Assembly: GCA_021399435.1 (NCBI GenBank)
Contig: JAJTUP010000070.1
Coordinates: forward strand, 1-64,000
From: Diaporthe sp. PMI_573
Taxonomy: Eukaryota > Ascomycota > Sordariomycetes > Diaporthales > Diaporthaceae
DNA length: 64,000 bases
Direction of reading: 5' to 3'
Position 1 is the stretch's first letter. Each line of letters begins with the position of its first letter. The notes beneath the pieces are model-generated. The model did not search any database and had not been told where the DNA came from. It was given only the letters and a program-made list of their open reading frames with translations. The position numbers and the translations under genes were made by a program. Below, in pieces: positions 54,129 to 64,000 of this stretch.

Positions 54129-57100
54129 ATGGCGTCCCTCAAAACCTTTTGGCAGATGGTCCTGCTCTTCATGCTCAATTTACATTTGACTCTGGCCTCC
54201 AGCCCATTGCCCATCGCCAATCAAAGCACGCACGAACCTCTGCAAGACATTGTCACCTGGGATGAATTTTCTGTCATGGTGCGCGGCGAACGCGTTTTAT
54301 TCCTATCTGGAGAATTTCACCCTTTTCGACTGCCGTCTCCCGGCCTCTGGCTCGATGTTTTCCAGAAAATCAGAGCAATCGGCTTCTCTGGCGTTTCTTT
54401 CTATGTTAATTGGGGTCTTCTCGAAGGAAAGCCTGGAGAGTTCCGAGCAGATGGAGTATTTGCACTCGAGCAGTTCTTCGATGCCGCAACCGAGGCTGGC
54501 ATCTACCTCCTCGCCCGGCCTGGGCCGTACATCAATTCAGAGGTTTCCGGTGGAGGATTCCCGGGTTGGACCTCACGCATCAAGGGACCGGTCAGGACGA
54601 ACGCTACTGACTGGCTCGATGCAACAAGAAATTACATCAACAACATCGGTGCCATAATTAGCAAGGCGCAGATCACCAACGGCGGCCCCATCATCCTGTT
54701 TCAACCCGAAAATGAATACACCATCTGTGCTGCAGCACTAGCTGGGGGGAGCCTCGATTCTATTGGAGAATTGAGTACTTGCCTCAACCGTTACTATATG
54801 GCTGATGTAGAAGCTATGTGGCGCGAGGTCGGCATAGTCCTCCCTTACTTGATGAACGATGCTTTGCCGATTGGCAACTTCGTGCCTGGCTCAGGCATTG
54901 GCGCTGCAGACATTTACGGCTTTGATGGATATCCCTTGGGCTGGGGAGAACCCTGTAAGATCAGAACAGTGTGATCCGTGATGTCAAAGATTAACATCGT
55001 GTTTGTTCTACAGGTTCGAATCCTTCGAATTGGGAGAGAGAAAATGCGATTTTCCCTGCGTAGATCACCAACTTCACAATCCATATGCGGATGAGCCCAA
55101 GCTCACCATTCTCGATTGTCGAATTTCAGGGAGGTTCAGCAGAGCCATGGTCCGTAAAAGCAGCCTAGCGTACTCCTGGCGCTTCCTTGCGTCGCTGACA
55201 CTTTTTTAGGGGCGGAGCTGGCGTGGACGCGTGTGCATCCTTGCTTAATAACGAGTTCGAGAGGGTCATCTACAAAGTTGTGTACGGCTTTCGCACGACG
55301 ATACTTAACTTGTACATGGTAAGTTCGATCAAATTTTGATATTTCCAGTCAATTATTCGCTAAGGAATATATAGATGTTCGGAGGCACGAACTGGGGCAA
55401 CCTCGGGCATCCCATGGGGTACACTTCTTACGATATTGGTGCCGCCATTGCTGAGGACCGCCAGGTGAACAGAGAGAAGTATAGCGAGTTGAAGCTACAA
55501 GCAAACTTCCTTCAAGTTTCTCCCGCTTATCAGACATCCATACCATCTGAAGGCACATTTGGCGTATTCACCGACACTAGCGAGCTTGTGACAACTGAGC
55601 TCGCTCCAACAGGAAGCGGTGGAACCTTCTACATTGTCAGGCATCGCGACTGGACCTCTCAAGCCACTGCAAAGTACAACCTGCGCATCAATTCCAGCGG
55701 TCGAAACTTGACGGTCCCCCAGCTGGGTGGATCGCTTTCTCTTCCAGGCCGTGATTCCAAGATTCACGTGGTTGATTACGACCTCGGTGGTGTGAAGCTG
55801 CACTATTCTTCAGCAGAAATATTCACTTGGAAGAAGTCGTCCTCGAATACGGTTCTGGTTTTGTACGGCGGCTTGGATGAAACTCACGAGTTCGCTGTTT
55901 CCTCGGAGTTAGGTTTGCCTAGCAGGGTAGAAGGCGACGGCGTTCGATACGCGCAGCACTCTGGTTCTACTGTCATCCAATGGAACGTCGAATCTTCGCG
56001 CCGTGTCATTCATTTCGGCAAGACCTTGGAAGTTCATTTGCTCTGGAGGAATGAAGCATATCAGTATTGGGTTCTCGATCTACCGAGGCCTGAGCCCGTC
56101 GGCAACTTTGTCTCCGCAGCTCGGATTAATGATACAGGCGCTTCAGTCATTGTCAAGGCTGGCTACCTCTTACGCAATGCGACAGTGTCCGCCAATTCTT
56201 TGCATCTTTGGGGGGACGTCAATCAGACTACCACTATCGAAGTCATCGCAGCAACCTTGACCCCTGGTGCAACATTGTATTTCAACGGCCAGAAAGTGGA
56301 AAATACGCATTTCGTGGAAGGTCGTCTAACTGGAACTTTAACTTACTTGGAGCCGGAAATCACCCTACCCGACTTCAGCACAGCCGAATGGAAGTATGTC
56401 GACTCTCTACCTGAGGTTAGACATGATTACGACGATCAACTCTGGACACCCCTCGGCATGACTGAGACTAACAACACACGCGCTCTTACTACTCCGTTTT
56501 CCCTATACGCAAGTGACTACGGGTTTCACAGCGGATCCCTCATCTACCGCGGTCACTTCAAAGCGACAGGCAATGAGACCAGCTTGTACCTGTCCGTTTC
56601 AGGCGGCAATGCGTTTAGCCATTCCGTGTGGTTGAACTCGACGCATCTGGGCTCCTGGGTTGGTAATCCGGCCAAGTCGATCCACAACCAGACCTTCACT
56701 TTCCTGTCTGCTCTCACGCCAAGTGAGAATTATGTGATCAATGTTTTGATCGACCACATGGGCTTGACACAAAACACTTACGTTGGTGTGGAGGGCATCA
56801 AGGAACCACGTGGCATCCTTGACTACTCACTTTCGGGCCATGCACAATCTGACATCACCTGGAAAATGACCGGAAATGTTGGTGGAGAAGACTATCATGA
56901 CATCAGCCGCGGCCCCCGGAACGAGGGAGCGATGTTTGCAGAGCGTCAGGGCTACCATCTCCCTGGTGCGCCTCTGCAGGGCATGGAAGCGAAATCCCCG
57001 CTTACCCATGGTGTTGAAGGGGTTGGTGTCGGGTTCTTTGCTACCACATTCGAGCTGAATGTGCCCAGAGGATACGATGTTCCTTTGTCCTTCATTTTCA

Positions 57101-57461
57101 AGAATGCATCACAGGCGCTGAATGGCACTCAGGCTGCAGCATACCGCGTCCAGCTCTTTATCAATGGTTGGCATTACGGTGAATATGGTATGACGACTCG
57201 TTCCCAAGTCGGCGTTCTCGTGACGACAAGAGCTAAATGATAATAGTGAACAACATTGGACCTCAGGTGTCGTACCCAGTACCGGAAGGTATTCTCAACT
57301 ATGACGGGCAGAATTACCTTGCATTGATTCTGTGGTCTTTGCAGTCCAGTGGCGCAAAGCTTGCTGGACTCTCTTTGAAAATGGACACGCCTCTACAAAG
57401 TGGTTACAAGAAGCCTCTATTGGTCGACGGAAAATCTTATAGGGAGCGGTCAGTATACTAA
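54129..57461 (+). pseudogene. Secreted GH35 beta-galactosidase, five exons, one in-frame TAG
   Basis: Exons are 54129-54954, 55014-55149, 55210-55318, 55375-57187 and 57247-57461. The phases fit at every junction and would give about 1032 residues, the usual length of fungal GH35 enzymes. A signal peptide (core about residues 9-23) is followed by FLSGEFHPFRLPSPGLW, then ENEY at residues 194-197 (acid/base region) and SIVEFQGG in exon 2 (nucleophile region). MFGGTNWGNLGHP opens exon 4, galactose-binding-like beta domains follow, and the last intron restores GEYVNNIGPQ. The one defect is TAG at 55061-55063 (codon 292), between the ...AIFPA and ITNFTIH segments, upstream of the nucleophile. No alternative splice avoids it without losing conserved sequence. 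It is either a recent null allele or a sequencing error. The enzyme would remove beta-galactose from galactans. Confidence 0.85.
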
Positions 57462-59704
57462 TCCCGGAGAAACTGTCCCATGGTGGACTTGTCATCACAA
57501 GGGGTTCATTCTTCCAATGTTTCTCTAAACGTTGTTTAGTTTTATTGAAGTTTGAAGTTCTCCGTAGTGATGCGGACCGTGGAAATTTGAACAATTTAAA
57601 TTACCCTCAATCAAGGAATTTCAAGTTGACCTTGATAGTGCTCAGGTCAATTTTCGACTGAGGGTATCGGAGCATTTGACACTGCCAGATTCGGGTTGAA
57701 AATCGTAGAGAAGCATAACCTTAATTTTAATTCCTAATGAGGTTCTTCACTGTTTAGACTTTATCGGTGGGATACCAACCGTGACATCAAATCGCATAAA
57801 TACCCACCGAATAGTATTAGAAGATGTAATACATGTGTGGAAACTGTGAAGCTTATGTGAAGGCTGTGGCCTTTTCCTGTTCCAACTTTTATTAATTAAA
57901 CTCTGTCGATGCCTCTCTATTAGTATAAGAAAAAGTAGGTCCAACCCTCAGCTTATTTTGCGGATGGCTTGGAGGTGACTTGAAACCCGCATGAGGAAGG
58001 CTACTAAGGTAGGTGTCATCAAAGAAGCATTGAAACCGGAAACAGTTAATTTTACGCTCAAAAGATGACCATCGTTGCCCGTCCCATACGGATGGCTCGG
58101 AAAATATTCCGGATCGTGACAGATACGGACTTGAAGTGAAATATAGCTAATGTTGATCGCCAAGGGATGTGGTTTAATTAATTTGTCAGCTTCTGTGTGA
58201 CTCTTAAGACTAACATGGAGGATCAAGGCTGCTGTGACAATGACGAGATTGGAAATGATGATTTGGAAAATTAAACTGTCGAATAATGAGTTGCGAACCT
58301 AGCTTAGGGTTCATAATGTTGTTTCCCAAGCTAGCTTAAACTCTCGGACGAGGAAACTGAAAACCTCGCCGAGTACGAAATGTGTGTAAGCCATCGAGGA
58401 GTTTTTAAGGCACAATGGAGGGAGTTGAGGGCGCGGACCAGTCGGCTAAGCCTCATGTACAAGGATGCCGCAAAGAGAATGTGTCCAAGGAGAAGCAAAG
58501 TAGACCGCAAGGCATATGGAATAAGTTCGCCGGTGGCATTATATATCAATACCCTGCCGATGTAGCCCGCAATCTAGATCACAATGATGATATTAAATAC
58601 GTTTATCTCTCAGAAGGACTTTAAATACTCGTGTATACCATCCACAACAAAAGAAATACAAACCCACATCTTGTGAGGAAACATCTTCTAGGTATGCTCT
58701 AGTGTAGAATGCCCAAGGGCACTATGAATATAATAGCAGCTGGGAGATTAATAGAGGCACACCTATTAAAGGACTCTCCGAGTCATGTCAGCTCGGTGAC
58801 CGAGAATTTCAGAGTGCCAGTTGGGATGAAACACTTCGTATTCAGGTTGTACTGGAATAGGTGATGATGTAGTAGAAGTCAGGGTGGCTGTGTTCGCATT
58901 ATGTAGATCAACGTGGGGACATAATGAGGCGAATGGGCAAAATATATACGATTATCTGACAAACGGCTGAAGTACATATTGTGCGCCGCGCCCTTTTGCA
59001 AGCACGTTGCCTACACATCAAGAATGTGACAGGCTCTCCTTAAAAAAAAAGTTCAAATGCATTCCAAGTGCAAATCTCAAGCGGACCTAATTTCATGGTA
59101 CATGGTAGACGCAAGTACATTCACCTTGCCGGCTGACCAATGCATGTGCACTTGTTTGGTGTAAAACAAATTGCACACTCTTGCCAAGAGTTATTCGATA
59201 CCAAACAAGTCTAGAAATAGCAAATTGACTTGATACGCAACTAGCTTGCACTCCAGGTCAACTAGTGTTTGCACTTGGGCCACTCAATAAACTCAGGTTC
59301 AATTCTACTGTGCTTTTGTGCCCTACAACAATTGCGGACACAAATAGACCTCAGTATACATTGGGTCATGTTTGCCAAGCCAAGGATGCCTGTGATTCCT
59401 GGATCCACTGTCATAGTCCCGATTCGCAAATAAATCCCCAACCGCGGTTCGCAGTCCTCGCATTCTTCGCGTTTCTCGCATTTCTCGTATTTTTTGTTTG
59501 TGTTCTTCGCTCCCTTCACTTCCCCAGCCAGCGTTGCAGTGAATATCCCGATTCTGTCAACTCTACGATGACTTCACAGCAGACCGTGTTCATAGAAGTT
59601 ATAAATCAGACCACATATTTGAATGCACACCTCATCTTGTGTCGGGCCAACGGTACGAATCTCCAGATCCCTTATTGTCAATTCAACTGTAGGCCACCGC
59701 AGCC
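57462..59704. other. Long intergenic stretch between GH35 and GH43
   Basis: AT-leaning sequence without a supported gene. The short frames near 58331-58624 are unsupported. The frame 59265-59708 overlaps the leader of the GH43 gene; a 46-codon segment inside it, starting at about 59570, could be an upstream ORF. Confidence 0.4.
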
Positions 59705-61475
59705 ATGAATTCACAATTCACCCTCATGCTCATCTGGGCTTCGTGCGCCTTGGGAGTCTGCGCCGCCAACTCTACCTATACCAATCCGATTCTACCAGGT
59801 TTTCACTCAGATCCTAGTTGCATCTTCGTTGAGTCTAGGAATCAAACCTTTTTCTGCGCTACCTCTACCTTCCTGGCTTTTCCTGGCATACCTATTTATG
59901 CCAGTCAAGACCTTCAAACGTGGACGTTAATAAGCACTGTATTCAATCGGCCCTCTCAACTGCCAGCATTTGCTACAAAGATCAGTCAAACCAGTGGAAT
60001 ATGGGCACCTACCCTCCGGTATCGAGATGATACATTCTACGTGACTGCGACCCTGGTCGACGATACTAAGAATATATCGGACACATCGCGATGGGACAAC
60101 ATCATATTCACAACGAGCAATCCTTACGACTCTAGCTCATGGTCCGATTCAATTCACTTCGACTTTGATGGCTACGACACAGGTCTCTTCTGGGACGACG
60201 ATGGACAAGCCTTTGTGGTTGGTTCACATCCTTGGCAGGTCCGGCCCGGTATTGACTTGGCAGCTTTAAACCTGGAGACTGGAGAAGTTGGTGAACAAAA
60301 GACTGTGTGGAATGGCACAGGAGGTATTGCCCCCGAAGGACCTCGTGCATTCAAGAAGGATGGTTACTATTATCTGGTAGTTGCGGAGGGTGGAACATAC
60401 TTGAATCACATGGCCACCATTGCTCGATCTAAGACACTCTTGGGCCCCTATGAGTCGGATCCAATGAACCCTTTCCTTACCAACGCGAACACGACCGAGT
60501 ATTTCCAGGCGGTTGGCCATGCTGATTTGTTCCCAGATGCTAATGGCAATTGGTGGGGGGTGGCCCTTGCCATGAGAGCTGATTTGGTGAATCTTGCGGT
60601 GCCAATGGGTAGGGAGACTGTCTTATACCCGATTAGGTGGACAAGCGAGGGTTGGCCGGTGGCATCACAGGTCTTAGGCGTCATGTCTGGATGGTCACTA
60701 CCAGACACAAGTGCGTGCCCGATTCCAGACAGTGTACGTGTCTCAGCACCCGATATCTTTGATTTCCCCCCCGGCTCGGCGATACCAGCACATTTCATAC
60801 ACCAACGCTTTCCTGGAGATAACTCATATGTCGTATCACCCGCTGGCCATGAGAACACCCTGTGCCTAATACCTTCCGCCGAAAATCTTACTGGACAGTC
60901 TGACATTGTACCATCCACCGGTCCAACTTTCTTGGCTCGGCGACAGACGGATACGCTGTTTGAATTTTCAGCAATTTTGGATTTTCAGCCCGAGGAATCA
61001 GGAGAGGAAGCCGGTGTCACATTATACATCTCTCAAGATGATCACGTTGCCCTAGGTATGGTTCTATTACCTGACAACAACACGAATGCGTCCAGCTCGT
61101 CATTGAAGCCGTTCCTTCGCGTTCGCGGCCAGAGCGAGGTCGCCAGTATAAAGGACACCCTATTCGCTGTCCCCGGTGATTGGGCTCAACAGTCGACACG
61201 TATGCAGATCAAGTCGATCAACAGTACCCACTACGCGTTTTCAGCTGCTCCCAGCCTGCATCGATCTCAGGAACAGACTATCGCGTATATCTCTACCAAT
61301 TCCTTAAGAACAACGTACACAGGTGAGTCAAATATGCCCAGGTATTGAGGTTATTACTAATAGAGGGGTAGGTGCACTGGTCGGTGTCTATGCCACTGCA
61401 AATGGGGGCAATGGAAGCGGCCCGGTTTACGTGAGTGAATGGAGATACTACGGGCAGGGACAGTTCCGCAACTAA
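59705..61475 (+). CDS. Secreted GH43 glycoside hydrolase (arabinofuranosidase/xylosidase type), two exons
   Basis: Exon 1 is 59705-61322 and exon 2 is 61372-61475. The 49-nt intron (GTGAGT to GGGTAG) joins in phase 1, giving 573 residues. The signal peptide (residues 1-20) is followed directly by the mature start NSTYTNPILPGFHSDPS. The catalytic triad of the five-blade propeller is visible: Asp36 in HSDPSC, Asp158 in GYDTGLFWDDDG and Glu211 in APEGPRAFKKDG. The C-terminal half (about 370-573) is the beta-sandwich domain typical of one GH43 branch, and the second exon supplies its last strands (VYVSEWRYYGQG). Activity on arabinan, arabinoxylan or xylo-oligosaccharides is likely, but the exact substrate cannot be read from sequence. 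It completes the set of three glycosidases beside the Zn2Cys6 gene. Confidence 0.93.
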
Positions 61476-62507
61476 GTTGCACATATGAGTGGTTCGTAGT
61501 GTTATTAATAACAATTGAGAAATGATGTTCTTAAAAGAACAGTACTATTATAGGACACCATTATTTCGAGCTTACAGTAGGACATAGATAGACTATTTGT
61601 AGTAAATCTCACTGTAATAATCTATTAAGATATATGTTATCTCTTATCCTTATAGGAAACTCATTATTATTCCAGCTTAGCAGAGGAACTCGAAGAATAG
61701 AAATACTCTATATATATGCACGATGCACATGGGCTTGTGAAAACTCTTGAATATTGATATGATAAACTTGAAAAGCGTCATCGCGAGGAGCCTTATGGTG
61801 AAATATAGAAGTGCAATAAAGACCCAGAAGGTCCCAGAGTTGTCAATAGGAGCAAATCGAGACCATCTAGGAAGTAACAGCCCATCAGCTTGCGCTTACA
61901 TAAGAGAGTGTCTCTGTCATACCGAAAGTGGGGATATATCGAAGGACTGATAGAGGGACTGGGTGGATTATTAGCTCTTGTGGTATGGGTGATAGATGAT
62001 TCATGATATCCATCGCCGTTCCGTGCATGGCGAGATGGACTTTACTTTCCCAAGAACTTTCTTTCCGTCTCTCAGCCTTCTGCCTGTGTGGGGCGAGGGG
62101 ATAGTGGGAACAGGGAAAGTCTTTGGACCGTGTTAACATCTCTTGTGGTAGTTAAACTTACCACATGCAGCGTTCAGCTTGTCGAAGTGAATTGTTTGAT
62201 CCCAACGGCAAAATGGACTCAGCTTACTCCGAAATTCACTATCTTGATGCAAGTGAATGGTGATGGATAAATCTTCTAGACAGGTCATTGAAAGTTCCTC
62301 TTTTAAAGACCAGCCAGAAAAGGCTCCGTTTCCACCAAGACTTCTACCTTCCTCTTCTATTCCTATCCTCAACTCCTCAAGTCTCTTGGGCAAAGGAGCC
62401 AAGCCAAGCTCTTTTGAGCCATTTTCTTCAACCTCACGCACTCAAACTTGACTCCGATCTCCACAGACTAGCTGGCAACAAATGAATCCGTGCTCAGCAA
62501 TATCAAG
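61476..62507. other. Intergenic stretch
   Basis: AT-rich near 61500-61700, then normal composition; the small frames at 61747-62485 have no recognisable domain. Confidence 0.4.
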
Positions 62508-63402
62508 ATGACCATGGCCGAAACAACTCCAACTGCCTCGGTACCCATCTGCTACCTCCTCGACAAGCTACCTGTGGAGATTCGCCTAAACATTTACAAA
62601 TACTCCTTTGAGGGCTCACAAGTCCAGGCTACCCTCGCAAAAGACAACAAGTCCTCTTCCGCCAAAGACATAGCCGGCGCTGTCCTATATTATTCCAAGC
62701 ACTTCGGCCTTCTACTCAGCTGCCACACTATCTTCAACAAAGCCCTAGATACCTACTGGTCAGAGACAGTTCTAAGACTCAAATGCCCCCCTTTCATATT
62801 CAGCAGCCTTCGTACATTTCCTACTGCCAAGCTCAAGCTCAATACTCATTACTACCATATATACACCTCCCTTCCTAAAGCAGCAAAGGCAAATATCAGA
62901 CATGTCAGAGGAATGGTGCTTCCCGCCTTAAAGAGCACCTAGATCAAAGAGAACCCCTTATTAATAGCTTCCACGCTCCTCGGGACTTTTAAGAAGCTTG
63001 CTACCTGCAAGATCTCACCCACCCTTATACATCCCATAAACAGCCTCGTCACACACTTTAAGGATCTAAAGGACAAGGATTACAGCCAATTCGAGATAAT
63101 TATAAAATATAAGCCAGCAAAGTTCCTAGATAATATCAATAAAGTTGCCTTCTTTTTTAAGAATAATATCAAATACTCTATACGCATAAACGAGGAGAAC
63201 GTTAAAGTATTGGAGAGCTCCAAGAGAATTTGGGTATATGGACATATTTAAGCTTTCGCCTGTGTTAGGTGTTGTAACTGACTTTTGTTAAATTTTTTAG
63301 CCTCAGTTCCGAAACTTCTCAACCGGCATAGTATTTGAGGACGTCACAAAAAAGATGGATGACGAGGAGGGCTACAAGAAGGTCCTGCAGGCCAATGTGT
63401 AG
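62508..63402 (+). pseudogene. 2EXR/F-box-like fungal protein, broken
   Basis: The N-terminus, LLDKLPVEIRLNIYKYSFEGSQ, is the LP-x-E-I-R-x-x-I-Y motif of 2EXR/F-box-like fungal proteins. The frame reaches TAG at 62940-62942. Family-like sequence then continues in the same frame (IKENPLLIASTLLGTFKKL) to a stop near 63250. A plausible further exon, 63301-63402 (PQFRNFSTGIVFEDV), begins after a TTTTTTAG acceptor. The stop fits CAG or TGG mutated to TAG. These proteins are numerous, variable and mostly of unknown function. Confidence 0.6.
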
Positions 63403-64000
63403 CCTGGGCATCGGAAGACATCTGGTCGGGGGCCTCATGGCCGCCAACGGTCAGGCTACAGGTGAGATCGAATTTGTGGTCGACAAAAGTTTAGAGGCTG
63501 TTGGAAGGGCAGAATGGAGTGCATGCATTTTTGGAACCTGTGGTTTACGTTGAGGGACACAATCCTTCGTCAATAGCAAGAAGCATACTTAGAAAGGGAT
63601 GCTGGAAACATGCACAGGTGGTTCCTGGAACAGCACCTCCCAGACAATGCTACGTTTTGACAGAAGGCTTTGATACGAGTCAGTGGTAATAGACATGACC
63701 CTGTAAGGGATACCTTTTGGTACATGCCGAACAGTCTAAGTACAGTGCTCGCCATTTAGGTGCTCTAGAGATATCTGGGAAATGTGGTCTGTTGGCAGTG
63801 AGAAACTTGTTAAAAAAAAAAAAAGCTCAGATTTCCGTAAGAAGACTTGGCTTGATAGTTGGTTCGAGTAAAGACCACTTGACGGTGGAGGGAAGTGTGT
63901 GATTTATCATCCTTACTTATGCCGCACTGAGGAGTTGGGCCTACGTCACTCAGGGGCCTATCTTTAGGCCTAGGTTGGCTTTTGAGGTCCAGGGCCAACA
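63403..64000. other. End of window, no supported gene
   Basis: Short frames only; an A-run lies near 63810. Nothing recognised. Confidence 0.4.

Noticed and set aside
1..64000. tRNA or rRNA genes and a Starship-type tyrosine recombinase
   Set aside because: I looked for these by eye and recognised none; a tRNAscan and a DUF3435 profile search would be the decisive tests.

Overview
The window comes from a filamentous ascomycete (Pezizomycotina, most like Eurotiales). Genes are split by short introns (47-87 nt) with GTAAGT/GTGAGT-type donors and CTAAC-like branch sites. The protein families are typically fungal: two Zn2Cys6 regulators, a PTH11/SAT4-type rhodopsin, an ankyrin/Clr5 protein and secreted CAZymes. 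AT-rich tracts show the CpA-to-TpA signature of repeat-induced point mutation (RIP). The region looks like accessory sequence: real genes alternate with decayed genes, transposon remnants and minisatellites. Splice models are mine, chosen by splice consensus, reading phase and family similarity; none has been tested against RNA.

Layout. 1-1.8 kb is AT-rich decayed repeat. 2.0-2.7 kb holds a small hydrophilic two-exon gene. 5.6-7.4 kb is a rhodopsin-family pseudogene whose last exon is split by a 559-bp hAT-like MITE with a perfect 8-bp target duplication. 8.4-18.1 kb is a metabolic block: crotonase, broken UbiA-type prenyltransferase, five-exon Zn2Cys6 regulator, diaminopropionate ammonia-lyase-like enzyme transcribed divergently from the regulator, and branched-chain aminotransferase. 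18.6-30 kb holds a small membrane protein, a ~140-bp repeat tract, an ankyrin protein, a broken GNAT acetyltransferase, a small Ser-rich protein, a protein with two internal repeats and a multi-exon protein-kinase-like gene. 30.9-32.6 kb is a FAD monooxygenase pseudogene full of RIP-type stops. 33-40.2 kb holds a motif-repeat tract, an orphan gene, microsatellites, a broken one-helix membrane protein, two nested MITEs of the 6.8-kb family and a two-domain SnoaL/NTF2-like gene. 40.2-46.7 kb is RIP-degraded repeat with a decayed coiled-coil ORF, a 68-bp minisatellite and a large inverted repeat.

From 46.8 to 61.5 kb there is a coherent carbohydrate-degradation island: a Zn2Cys6 regulator, a secreted GH106-like enzyme (1020 aa, four exons), a GH35 beta-galactosidase (five exons, one in-frame TAG) and a secreted GH43 enzyme (two exons). 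The activities would fit removal of rhamnose, galactose and arabinose/xylose from pectic or hemicellulosic side chains. Solo-LTR-like repeats lie between GH106 and GH35. The window ends with a broken 2EXR/F-box-like gene. Many of the best genes are fragmented into several separate reading frames and become intact only when spliced.
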